A DNA stretch of 55,863 nt from an uncultured Holophagaceae bacterium (lineage in GTDB: Bacteria; Acidobacteriota; Holophagae; Holophagales; Holophagaceae), in contig CAISFO010000078.1 of the NCBI GenBank assembly GCA_903884655.1, positions 1 to 55,863 of the forward strand, in the 5' to 3' direction. Positions within the stretch are counted from its first letter, which is position 1. Each line of letters starts with the position of its first letter. The translations under genes and the position numbers were made by a program. Shown one piece after another: positions 50,140-55,863 of the stretch. The notes beneath the pieces were generated by a model. The model did not search any database. It was not told the DNA's origin and saw nothing but the letters and a program-made list of their open reading frames with translations.

Positions 50140-50982
50140 TTAAGGACGGAACCGTCCCAAGGTGTCTCGCGTGAAGGGCCACTTGGCCTTGAGGTCATCC
50201 ATGGAACCGTTGAAAATATTCACATCCATGTCGGCTTCTGTTCCAGGGATCGCCTGCTGAGTGAGGATCTCACTCGAGAACTGCCACAGCGTATAACTGG
50301 CCCACACACCCCTTGGGAAGTCATTGATCGTGCCGGTGAATTTGGCGTACCAAAGCGGGGTGTGCGTGAAGACGGTGTTGTTGAACCGATGGTTGATGTG
50401 CCTTGTTCCTGCATGATTGACATAAAGAACCGGGTAGCGGCCCAATCGCTTTTTCACTCGCTTGATGAAGCGAATGGCCTCGGTGGCATTCATGTACTTG
50501 GTGGAATTCACATCTTCCAGATCGAGCGCGATGAGGTCGTTGGCAGTTGGTTTCACGGTCCTCAGGTAGTAGTCGGCCTGCCTCTCTGGATTTCCCGCCA
50601 GCCCGAGATGGTACGAGCCCCAAAGGTAGCCACGATGCTTGGCTTCCCTCCATCGGGAGTGGTATTTGGGGTCGATCCTCTTGGACCCGATCGTGGCCTT
50701 GTGAATGATGGCAACCACTCTAGGCTCCTTCGCCAACAGGTCCCAGTCGATGTTGTTCGCGTGGTAGCAATCCAGGACAAAAGGGGTCTCTGGCGTATTC
50801 CATGGGCGGTCGAACTCCGCCGGAAGCGCAGCACAAGTGCTCACGAAGCCCACGATGACGCTGGCGACTCGAAGGATCGTGACTCTCCTGAGCCCCTGAC
50901 GAATCCAGCGGGCCAGCCTCCTCTGAACCGTGGGGAGGAGCTGAGCCAGGGAAACGGCAGGTTGAACGTGAGTGGAGGACAT
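50140..50982 (-). CDS. GH25 family lysozyme-like glycosidase
   Basis: A muramidase-fold protein of 280 residues. An N-terminal hydrophobic stretch (VTILRVASVIVGFVSTCAA) suggests export. The barrel carries FVLDCYHANNIDWDLLA and LIALDLEDVNS, the Asp and Glu positions of the GH25 active site, and YPVLYVNHAG. Members cleave peptidoglycan N-acetylmuramyl links. ATG 50982 gives a normal length. A role in cell-wall turnover or competition is inferred from family alone. Confidence 0.8.
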   Translation of the reverse strand: MSSTHVQPAVSLAQLLPTVQRRLARWIRQGLRRVTILRVASVIVGFVSTCAALPAEFDRPWNTPETPFVLDCYHANNIDWDLLAKEPRVVAIIHKATIGSKRIDPKYHSRWREAKHRGYLWGSYHLGLAGNPERQADYYLRTVKPTANDLIALDLEDVNSTKYMNATEAIRFIKRVKKRLGRYPVLYVNHAGTRHINHRFNNTVFTHTPLWYAKFTGTINDFPRGVWASYTLWQFSSEILTQQAIPGTEADMDVNIFNGSMDDLKAKWPFTRDTLGRFRP

Positions 50983-51035
50983 GGTTGGCGGGTCCGAATC
51001 GAGCGCAGAGCAGGTCGAGGACGAGAGGTCTGGAT

Positions 51036-51413
51036 TCAGGGTCCTGGTGGCTCTGGAGGTTGCCATAGTTCAATCCGATTCCCCTCAGGGTCCATGACCC
51101 AACCGAACTTTCCGAATTCGGATTCATCGGTTTTGGAATCGACTTCACAGCCTTCCGATCGCAATGCGGCAAGGACAGCGTGAAGATCCTCGACCACATA
51201 ATTGACCATGAAGGGTGCCGTGCTAGGGGCAAAATACTCCGAGGAATCAGGGAAGATGCTCCAGACCGTGGCCCCGCTTGGCCGGTCCCAGGGGAAGACG
51301 ACACCTCCCCAGTCTTGAACATCAATGCCCAGGTGCCCCTGGTACCAGGCCCGAAGCGCCTCGGGATCCCGGGCCTTCATGAATACCCCACCGATGCCGA
51401 CAACTCTCTTCAT
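51036..51413 (-). CDS. VOC-family (glyoxalase-like) protein
   Basis: A 125-residue glyoxalase-like protein. GIGGVFMKARDPEALRAWY starts the fold, and FMVNYVVEDLHAVLAALRS plus WVMDPEGNRIELWQPPE complete it, with the final glutamate as a likely metal ligand. It is shorter than, and different from, the VOC protein at 47490. The next gene in the same direction, the GH25 gene, starts 54 bases downstream. Confidence 0.88.
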   Translation of the reverse strand: MKRVVGIGGVFMKARDPEALRAWYQGHLGIDVQDWGGVVFPWDRPSGATVWSIFPDSSEYFAPSTAPFMVNYVVEDLHAVLAALRSEGCEVDSKTDESEFGKFGWVMDPEGNRIELWQPPEPPGP

Positions 51414-51462
51414 GGTTGGACCCTCGTCTGGATGGCACCTGAAGTATGACCCTTAGTCAATG

Positions 51463-51582
51463 GCCTGGCGAGCGCACCTCGCCACCCCGTCTGCACCGAG
51501 ACGTTGAGCGGAACGGCTGCGGCGGGAAGTGCTGAGGAGTCCGCAGCCCGGCAGGCGGGATCCAGGTTGAGCGGGGTATGGT
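51463..51582. repeat. attC-like site 4
   Basis: Left core GCCTGGC (51463-51469), then CCCGTCTGC (51486-51494) pairs with GCAGGCGGG (51551-51559), followed by GTTGAGC (51566-51572) and a degenerate right core. The left half aligns position by position with site 11 at 55287. It lies between the membrane protein stop (51599) and the VOC start (51413). Confidence 0.6.
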
Positions 51583-51598
51583 GCAGGCAGAGTCCACC

Positions 51599-51913
51599 TT
51601 ATTGCATGCCCGTCCACACCCTGCAAGCCAGGATCACACTGAGGAGAATGCCCACCCAGGAAAGGGTCGACCTTTTGTTTTTTGCGACCCCAAGGCAGCC
51701 GAGGAGGAACCCTAGGGGTGCCATGCACAGGGCCGAGAGATTGACAAAGCAGCCACCAAGAGCCGCCTCACTGGGTCCCCTACTGGGTTCTGAGTTGGAT
51801 AAGATCAAGACGCCATACCCCAGGACGAAGAAGAAGCAGCTCATGGAGCCCAATATCCAATGAGCCATTTTAGGGGCTGGCTCAGAGGGTTCTGGATCGA
51901 TGAGCTGGTTCAT
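51599..51913 (-). CDS. Small membrane protein (104 aa)
   Basis: A protein with a charged N-terminus (MNQLIDPEPSEPAP) and three hydrophobic segments (MAHWILGSMSCFFFVLGYGV, here only its core, ALCMAPLGFLLGCLGVA and SWVGILLSVILACRVW). It resembles short membrane proteins found as cassette genes, without a known function. It is bounded by attC-like sites 4 and 5. The ATG at 51913 has a weak ribosome site. Confidence 0.66.
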   Translation of the reverse strand: MNQLIDPEPSEPAPKMAHWILGSMSCFFFVLGYGVLILSNSEPSRGPSEAALGGCFVNLSALCMAPLGFLLGCLGVAKNKRSTLSWVGILLSVILACRVWTGMQ

Positions 51914-51931
51914 GTGTGGCATGCTCCGGGC

Positions 51932-52056
51932 GTCAAACGAATGAAGCAAAACGTCCCCACCTACACTGAAGCGGCAAGCGAAGCCAAGGAAGCGGGATGA
52001 TAAGTAAATAACTTATAAGGCTTTGCGTAGGGTTCGTGTTGAGCGGAGGCTTCGGC
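51932..52056. repeat. attC-like site 5
   Basis: Left core GTCAAAC then GAATGAAGC (51932-51947), CCCCACCTACAC as the left arm, GCGTAGGG as the right arm, GTTGAGC (52038-52044) and right core CTTCGGC (52050-52056). The interior is AT-rich (ATAAGTAAATAACTTATAAG). It lies between the genes stopping at 52067 and starting at 51913. Confidence 0.55.
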
Positions 52057-52066
52057 CGCGGGAAGG

Positions 52067-52630
52067 CTAGTCTTCGAAGCCCAGATTTTGCGGAGAGCTA
52101 GGGAGTGGGGGCTTCCCAGAAGTTGCGACTGCTGGGCCCACAACCTCGAAATCAAAATCATCAACCCATGTTGAACCTGCGCCGTTCAGAAGAACGCCAA
52201 AGGCAATGGCCTGGGCACGATCTGGAACGTCGAGAACGACGCTGTATGGAGCCCAATCGGTAGTGCCTCTGATGGGTCGGTCCTGCATGTTGTCAAAGGC
52301 GAGGGAAGGACCTGATGGTCCGTCAATTCGCATCCACAATCCGGCCCATCCGGATACATCAAGGGTTTTCGCATATGCGGTCAATCGAAGCCTCTTGCCT
52401 CGGTATTTGATGGCATCGAACCTCTGCATGAGAGTGCCAAAGCCGCTTGGTTTCGTGGCAACGCACGCAAGCTGGGCAGCCCTTTTCCCGGTATGGGCAG
52501 TCGCATCGATGCTGACTGCGTACTCGGTCGGCTTGTCACCGGCGAGCACCCATCCAGCGGGCATGGGCTGGCTCGCGGGAAGCATCGACACGATGCAGAA
52601 GGCCAGTGTTGGGGCGGAATTGGCTCTCAT
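52067..52630 (-). CDS. Exported carbohydrate-binding-like domain protein
   Basis: A 187-residue protein with a signal-like start (APTLAFCIVSMLPASQPMPA) and one beta-sandwich domain. The blocks GKRLRLTAYAKTLDVSGWAGLWMR, here noted by GWAGLWMRIDG, NMQDRPIRGTTDWAPYSVV and GVLLNGAGSTWVDDFDFEVV occur in extracellular or regulatory proteins of several phyla. There is no catalytic residue set visible. It is bordered by attC-like sites 5 and 6. Confidence 0.74.
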   Translation of the reverse strand: MRANSAPTLAFCIVSMLPASQPMPAGWVLAGDKPTEYAVSIDATAHTGKRAAQLACVATKPSGFGTLMQRFDAIKYRGKRLRLTAYAKTLDVSGWAGLWMRIDGPSGPSLAFDNMQDRPIRGTTDWAPYSVVLDVPDRAQAIAFGVLLNGAGSTWVDDFDFEVVGPAVATSGKPPLPSSPQNLGFED

Positions 52631-52657
52631 CAGTGTTTCCTATGAAAAGGGTTGTGG

Positions 52658-52697
52658 GTTGATGCAGGCGGGGCCTGAGTTGAGCGGAGGGTCAGGC
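52658..52697. repeat. attC-like site 6 (right half only)
   Basis: GCAGGCGG (52664-52671), GTTGAGC (52679-52685) and GTCAGGC (52691-52697) give a perfect copy of the shared right end. No matching left half is seen before the carbohydrate-binding gene start at 52630, so the site is truncated or has unusual structure. Confidence 0.5.
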
Positions 52698-53000
52698 CGA
52701 AACAACTCCCCAAGAGGCAATTCCACCTTTGATCACACGAAAGAGTGGGTGTGGGAGCGGTTGTTTGATCATATTGAATGGTTCAAGCCAGTTTCGATCA
52801 CGCGTTTTGAGCTTCGCCACGAGATGCCTCCACTCATATTCGATTTGACCTTCCGGGACAGTGGGAGAATCCAGAATGTGAACCCCTCCGACCTTCCTTT
52901 CATCGAAGTGATAACCTCGCCGAAATGATTCAATATGAATTTCCTTCAAGTTGGCAGCGATGAAATTCGCCGGATCTGAGGACACCCTAAATCTAGTCAA
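52692..53000 (-). CDS. Hypothetical protein, cassette gene
   Basis: A 102-residue frame with no known family; it contains IAANLKEIHIESFRRGYHF and GQIEYEWRHLVAKLKTRD. Its stop codon (TGA) lies inside the core GCCTGAC of site 6, which supports its being a genuine cassette gene. The start is unsure: TTG 53000 has no ribosome site, so the N-terminus may be shorter or lost. Confidence 0.5.
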   Translation of the reverse strand: MTRFRVSSDPANFIAANLKEIHIESFRRGYHFDERKVGGVHILDSPTVPEGQIEYEWRHLVAKLKTRDRNWLEPFNMIKQPLPHPLFRVIKGGIASWGVVSA

Positions 53001-53140
53001 TTGGGGGTGATTTCGATACCCCTTGGTTTCACCCGCAAGAACCTTGAGCCAGCAAGCCTTCGCGCCACAGGGCTACGAGGCCTTTGGGATCAAGGTAGCG
53101 AGGATGGATGGACCAGAGTCGCATCGAGGCTCCTTGCCTG

Positions 53141-53273
53141 ACCTAACGAGTGAAGCTAAATGCTTCGGTTGCCCAACCCGCCTGCACCAGGCTGCTGAAC
53201 AGTGTCGAGCAGGCAGGGAGTCGAGACAGAGCAGAAGGCCTTGCACGGAGGGTTGAGCCGGGCTCCGTTGAAG
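53141..53273. repeat. attC-like site 7
   Basis: Left core ACCTAAC then GAGTGAAGC (53141-53156), a full RYYYAAC match, with GCCCAAC and CCGCCTGCACC further in, and GTTGAGC (53252-53258). The right end is GTTGAAG (53267-53273). It lies 5 bases before the stop of the DinB-like gene at 53279. Confidence 0.55.
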
Positions 53274-53278
53274 GGATT

Positions 53279-53764
53279 TTATTTCGGGTACTGGACGGTT
53301 GCCAGGGCGTTCTCTATTTGGCGACGATGTCGAAGGATGTGAACGATCGCGTGCTCAAATAGCTGCTCAATGGTGTAAGTGGGCCCGTGCTTCGAGATGA
53401 TTTGAGAATTTGAAAGAGCCTTGTCATCAAGCCCCCAGTGCGCCTGGATGGAGGCCTCTGTGTAGTCAAGCACCAAGTCTAAGAATGTAGCCGCATCGCA
53501 CTTAGCGACAATCGAAATTTCAGGTGAATCGATCTGGGAGCCAAAATGTCTGCGGATGTAATTTGCATACCCGAAACCAGAACGTACAACATGACTCAGA
53601 ATGGTTTGGATGGATCGGCAGTCGGAATCCTGAGTCATCGAATCGAACACGTATTCGAATGTTTCCTCAGAGAGTGTAGCAATGGGGGTTTGCAGTTCCT
53701 TCACTGCTCGAGAGTACTCATCGAAGAGAGCACCCAGAATTCCTGTGTGAGGGTTCGGGGTCAT
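53279..53764 (-). CDS. DinB-superfamily protein (cassette gene)
   Basis: A 161-residue four-helix-bundle protein with histidines in TILSHVVRSGFGY and HAIVHILRHRRQIE, the metal-ligand arrangement of DinB-like proteins. The sequence is unlike the DinB protein at 40498. The ATG at 53764 is the start that gives standard length. Flanked by attC-like sites 7 and 8. Substrate unknown. Confidence 0.8.
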   Translation of the reverse strand: MTPNPHTGILGALFDEYSRAVKELQTPIATLSEETFEYVFDSMTQDSDCRSIQTILSHVVRSGFGYANYIRRHFGSQIDSPEISIVAKCDAATFLDLVLDYTEASIQAHWGLDDKALSNSQIISKHGPTYTIEQLFEHAIVHILRHRRQIENALATVQYPK

Positions 53765-53847
53765 TGCGTCTCCAACGGATAGGGTCAAGCGAGGGAATCT
53801 AATTGACCCAGCTGCTTCGGGATGCCGGCTGCCGAATGGTCCTGGGA

Positions 53848-53969
53848 CACTAACGGACAGTGTCAGGGTCCGCGCCGGGTCCAGGGTACGACCGCACGGG
53901 ACTGCCCCTTCGAATTTCATGGTTGGCGTGTGCAGTCCATCAGGGTCCTGGTTGAGCGAGAGGCTGGGC
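53848..53969. repeat. attC-like site 8 (degenerate)
   Basis: CACTAAC (53848-53854) at the left, GGACTGC pairing with GCAGTCC (inside 53909-53940), GTTGAGC (53951-53957) and GCTGGGC at the right. Less like the others, but with the same order of parts. Confidence 0.4.
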
Positions 53970-54034
53970 GGCGGGTGTGATTTGTCCAAGCCGAGGGCTT
54001 GAATTTTGACCTTGCGCTAGGGGCCCATAGGGCT

Positions 54035-54071
54035 ATATTAATGTCATTAATATTGTGAGAGTGAGTCTCAC
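54035..54071. promoter_or_regulatory. Two tandem palindromes upstream of the response regulator
   Basis: ATATTAAT-GTC-ATTAATAT (54035-54053) and GTGAGA-GTGAG-TCTCAC (54055-54071) are both perfect inverted repeats, one base apart. They end 43 bases before the ATG at 54115. Operator function is inferred from symmetry and place. Confidence 0.45.
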
Positions 54072-54114
54072 CTTCATTGGTAAGTACCTATTAAATAAAT
54101 ACCTGGGGAAATGC

Positions 54115-54507
54115 ATGATGACTACCGCCGCGGCCCCACCAACGATCAAGGTTGGCAAGGTGCTGGTTGTTGACGATGATTCCATGCTTCGTGAATGCCT
54201 GGCTGCGCTTCTTGCAGCTGCTGGATTCGAGATTATTCAAGCGGAGGATGGTCTGGACGCCTTGGAAAAATATCGAGCTCATCAGTGCAGCATTGCCCTG
54301 GTCATCACAGATATAGAAATGCCGCGGTTGAATGGAATCGAGACCACCAAGAGACTTCGAGAGATCAATCCTTTGGTTAAAGTCATCATTAGTTCCGGCA
54401 GCGGCAAGGATGTGCCAGAGGACGTGAGAGCCGACGCATTGCTTCCCAAACCATTCACGGGCACAAGCCTTAACGAGGCTGTTCAAAGAGTCCTTCTGAT
54501 TGCTTGA
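54115..54507 (+). CDS. Stand-alone response regulator receiver protein
   Basis: A 130-residue single-domain CheY-like protein. The acidic pair is in VLVVDDDSMLRE, the phosphoacceptor aspartate in LVITDIEMPRLNGIE and the conserved lysine in ALLPKPFTG. No output domain. It is the only plus-strand gene in the cassette-like region. ATG 54115 has GGGGAAA upstream; an ATG directly after it is equally possible. No histidine kinase is adjacent. Confidence 0.88.
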   Translation: MMTTAAAPPTIKVGKVLVVDDDSMLRECLAALLAAAGFEIIQAEDGLDALEKYRAHQCSIALVITDIEMPRLNGIETTKRLREINPLVKVIISSGSGKDVPEDVRADALLPKPFTGTSLNEAVQRVLLIA

Positions 54508-54528
54508 ATTGATGATCCTCATTGAGCC

Positions 54529-54652
54529 CCCTGGTGGAGGAGGCTGATTGGGCACCGCCTGTGACGAAGCGCAGCTGGAAGCCGAGAAAGCGGTAAGCCG
54601 AGCGAACTAGAGACACTGCAGGCGGTGTCCCTCGAGCGGCGGAGGGTCAGGC
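54529..54652. repeat. attC-like site 9
   Basis: Left end CCCTGGT (54529-54535), arms CACCGCCTG (54553-54561) and CAGGCGGTG (54619-54627), perfect over 9 bp, then GAGCGGCGGAGG and right core GTCAGGC (54646-54652). The stop codon of the RidA-like gene lies in the core. Confidence 0.62.
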
Positions 54653-55027
54653 CTCTGCTATGGCTGCGATCGAGATTTTGAGGCCGGCGACCTTCACTGG
54701 AAGCTTTGCTCCTTGACGAGCTGGTGGGTTTGAGGGAAACCAACGAAGCCATTCTTCATTCATCCCTGGGAAATCACCCTCGTCTGCCAGGACCACGGTG
54801 GCGCTTACGATTTTATCCAGGGAGCTACCTGCCTCCTCGAGGATCGCAGCGATGTTGGATAGGCACTGGGACGTTTGCTCCTGAATGGTTATTCCGTTGA
54901 TCTGGCCTGTAATCGGGTCATTTGGAGCGGTTCCGGAAACAAAGATGAGCCCTGCCGCCTTGACCGCCTGGCTATAGGTCGCTGGAGGCTTAGGTGCCTT
55001 TGAGGTAAAGACAATTTGGCGAGGCAT
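54647..55027 (-). CDS. RidA/YjgF-family protein (cassette gene)
   Basis: A 126-residue RidA-fold protein: GLIFVSGTAPNDP and SLDKIVSATVVLAD are typical. The arginine of NPPARQGAKLPV, which in RidA binds the substrate carboxylate, is present. The second active-site position in the final strand (KISIAAIAE) has alanine where canonical RidA has glutamate, so enamine deaminase activity is doubtful. The stop TGA lies in the GCCTGAC core of attC-like site 9. Confidence 0.86.
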   Translation of the reverse strand: MPRQIVFTSKAPKPPATYSQAVKAAGLIFVSGTAPNDPITGQINGITIQEQTSQCLSNIAAILEEAGSSLDKIVSATVVLADEGDFPGMNEEWLRWFPSNPPARQGAKLPVKVAGLKISIAAIAEA

Positions 55028-55078
55028 TTCACCTCCTATCGATGAAGGGCTATGGATCTGGGCACATCTGGGGAAGAG

Positions 55079-55132
55079 ACCTCACAAATAAGGCTAACCG
55101 GCCCGGCCTGAACCGAGGCGGTGCGCAAAGCT
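55079..55132. repeat. attC-like site 10 (left half, fused into a gene)
   Basis: ACCTCAC then AAATAAGG (55079-55093), CGGCCCGGCCTGAACC and GAGGCG align with the left half of site 11. The right half is absent; the sequence passes into the 3' end of a lipoprotein gene, suggesting a deletion across the gene end and attC. Confidence 0.42.
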
Positions 55133-55258
55133 GCCCGAAGGTGGCTTCAATTCGGGTGCTGCTGCCTTGGAAGCACCACCTCCACAACCACCTGCCATCA
55201 GCATCAATGCAGCTGCAATCGCGGTTCCAATAACGGTACGAAGCAATTTAAGAATCAT
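55094..55258 (-). pseudogene. Truncated small lipoprotein
   Basis: A 54-codon frame beginning with a lipoprotein signal (TAIAAALMLMAGGCGGG). The coding sequence runs directly into attC-like site 10, so the last 15 or so residues (HRLGSGRAG) are read from the repeat. Only the signal and a short tail remain, which fits a remnant whose 3' part was lost. Confidence 0.5.
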
Positions 55259-55286
55259 GTTCCATCCTTGAGCCGAAAGTACCAGG

Positions 55287-55409
55287 CCTGACGAATGACC
55301 CTGAACGGCCCCGCCTGCACTGAGGCGCTGAGCGGAGACGAAAAGGCAAAACGAAGAGAAAGAACGAAAGGCCAGGCAGCGGTGTCCGAGTTGAGCCAAG
55401 GGGTAAGCC
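55287..55409. repeat. attC-like site 11 (best preserved)
   Basis: Left core GCCTGAC then GAATGA (55287-55299), arm CCCCGCCTGCAC (55310-55321), right arm near AGGCAGCGGTG, GTTGAGC (55390-55396) and a right core GGTAAGC. Left core is the exact reverse complement of the right cores of sites 6 and 9. It lies between the cupin stop (55428) and the lipoprotein start (55258). Confidence 0.62.
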
Positions 55410-55427
55410 GGATGGGCCAGAGTCAAA

Positions 55428-55718
55428 TCACATTTCGGGAAGATAGTCTTCGCGAAGAGGAGAGAAGACCTCGACAGCAACTGAATCCCGAATGATCTCT
55501 GCATTGTGCTGCAAATTGCCAGGGATACTCCAACTATCGCCTGGCATAACATCGAATGTCTGATCTCCAATCGTGAGTCTGATGTTGCCTTTGATCAAAT
55601 AGCCTGTTTGTTCTTGAGGATGTGAGTGGGCGGGAAGTATGCTGCCAGCTTTTAATGTAAATTCAGAAAGAAGGGACTTCTCTCCGTAAACCAAGGTCTT
55701 CAGCTGAATACCTGGCAA
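55428..55718 (-). CDS. Cupin domain protein (cassette gene)
   Basis: A single cupin domain of about 96 residues: LPAHSHPQEQTGYLIKGNIRL (first motif, noted by its HSHPQEQ core) and PGDSWSIPGNLQHNAEI (second). Metal ligands H, H and E/Q are in place. The start is unclear: TTG 55718 is the only start codon before a stop, with no ribosome site, so the N-terminus could be damaged. Unrelated in detail to the cupin at 45460. Confidence 0.76.
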   Translation of the reverse strand: MPGIQLKTLVYGEKSLLSEFTLKAGSILPAHSHPQEQTGYLIKGNIRLTIGDQTFDVMPGDSWSIPGNLQHNAEIIRDSVAVEVFSPLREDYLPEM

Positions 55719-55826
55719 TACGGTTTCCTGATTATCGGCGACCCTCAGCCTGAAGGTTAGGCATCAGCCACTTCCGAGGCATGAAGTCTTGGACTTTGGA
55801 AAATCATTCGCCTGGGGTCTTGCGTC

Positions 55827-55842
55827 ATAGGTTAAAACCTAT
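55827..55842. repeat. Short palindrome at the right edge
   Basis: ATAGGTTAAAACCTAT has 7-bp arms around two bases. It lies in an AT-rich stretch just before the window end; its gene context is unseen. Confidence 0.35.
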
Positions 55843-55863
55843 AAACTGTAATCAGGATGCCCC

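Larger units (their letters stand above)
53765..54114. other. Spacer with attC-like site 8 and tandem palindromes
   Basis: This 350-base gap has no gene. It holds site 8 and two back-to-back inverted repeats just before the response regulator gene (next entry). Confidence 0.5.
47987..55863. mobile_element. Probable chromosomal integron cassette array (partial, no integrase in window)
   Basis: From about 48 kb to the right edge, single small genes (mostly minus strand) alternate with 70-130 bp repeats of attC architecture. Each repeat has a left core like GCCTGAC/ACCTAAC, internal arms CGCCTGCAC and GCAGGCGG that can pair, a GTTGAGC box, then a right core such as GTCAGGC. Two gene stop codons lie inside a core. 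Base composition is lower in GC than the flanking genome. No tyrosine recombinase IntI or attI is seen, so the array orientation and start are beyond the window. The repeats are degenerate, so a non-integron repeat family cannot be excluded. Confidence 0.6.

Noticed and set aside
47987..55409. CRISPR array
   Set aside because: The repeats are long, degenerate and separated by whole genes; no short regular spacers and no cas genes.
55746..55762. Further attC-like core (GCCTGAAGGTTAGGC) near the right edge
   Set aside because: GTTAGGC fits GTTRRRY and it lies near the cupin start, but no partner arms are visible before the window ends.

Overview
The window is high-GC, densely packed DNA with no rRNA, tRNA, CRISPR or phage genes. 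The gene mix (HybA/HybB-type redox module, DUF1015-serA-serC, cyclic-2,3-diphosphoglycerate synthase, many short TTG/GTG starts) suggests a Gram-negative environmental anaerobe or facultative anaerobe. Acidobacteriota of the Holophaga/Geothrix type is my guess. This is inference from gene content, not from a marker gene.

Region 1 (1-19.8 kb) is mostly core. On the minus strand: arginine deiminase, a lipid A acyltransferase, greA and clpX (cut by the left edge), separated by two clear terminators. An ECF sigma factor, its zinc-binding anti-sigma factor and a small membrane protein form a plus-strand unit, followed by ahpC. Next is a redox locus: a four-cluster Fe-S protein, an NrfD/HybB membrane subunit and two tiny membrane proteins, divergent from a sigma-54 activator. 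Two nearly identical -24/-12-like elements sit on either side of that activator. Then come a PlsC-like acyltransferase, two DMT transporters, a protoporphyrinogen-oxidase-like flavoprotein, a large DUF748 envelope protein and cDPG synthase.

Region 2 (20-35 kb) holds an old yellow enzyme, comF, a beta-hydroxyacid dehydrogenase, a DUF1624 membrane acetyltransferase, and a corC/ydcF/glycosidase/response-regulator run. It also holds the serine-pathway cluster DUF1015-serA-serC, which ends at a strong terminator. Three copies of a GGTCRCGGAAG-bounded intergenic repeat lie between genes.

Region 3 (35-47.9 kb) is nearly all minus strand. A TonB-dependent receptor is followed by a WtpA-like tungstate/molybdate-binding protein with no ABC permease, and an operator-like palindrome lies upstream of the pair. 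After these come many small accessory enzymes: LPLAT, an SDR with an altered catalytic residue, DinB, cysteine hydrolase, SRPBCC, ParB-like, PNPOx-like, CDF, cupin, SnoaL, GNAT and VOC.

Region 4 (about 47.9-55.9 kb) is less GC-rich. It consists of single small genes, nearly all on the minus strand, separated by degenerate 70-130 bp repeats. The repeats have integron attC architecture: a left core like GCCTGAC, a right core like GTCAGGC, and internal arms such as CGCCTGCAC and GCAGGCGG plus GTTGAGC. I read this as part of a chromosomal integron cassette array. No integrase is in the window, and the array runs off the right edge. This is the most notable structure here.
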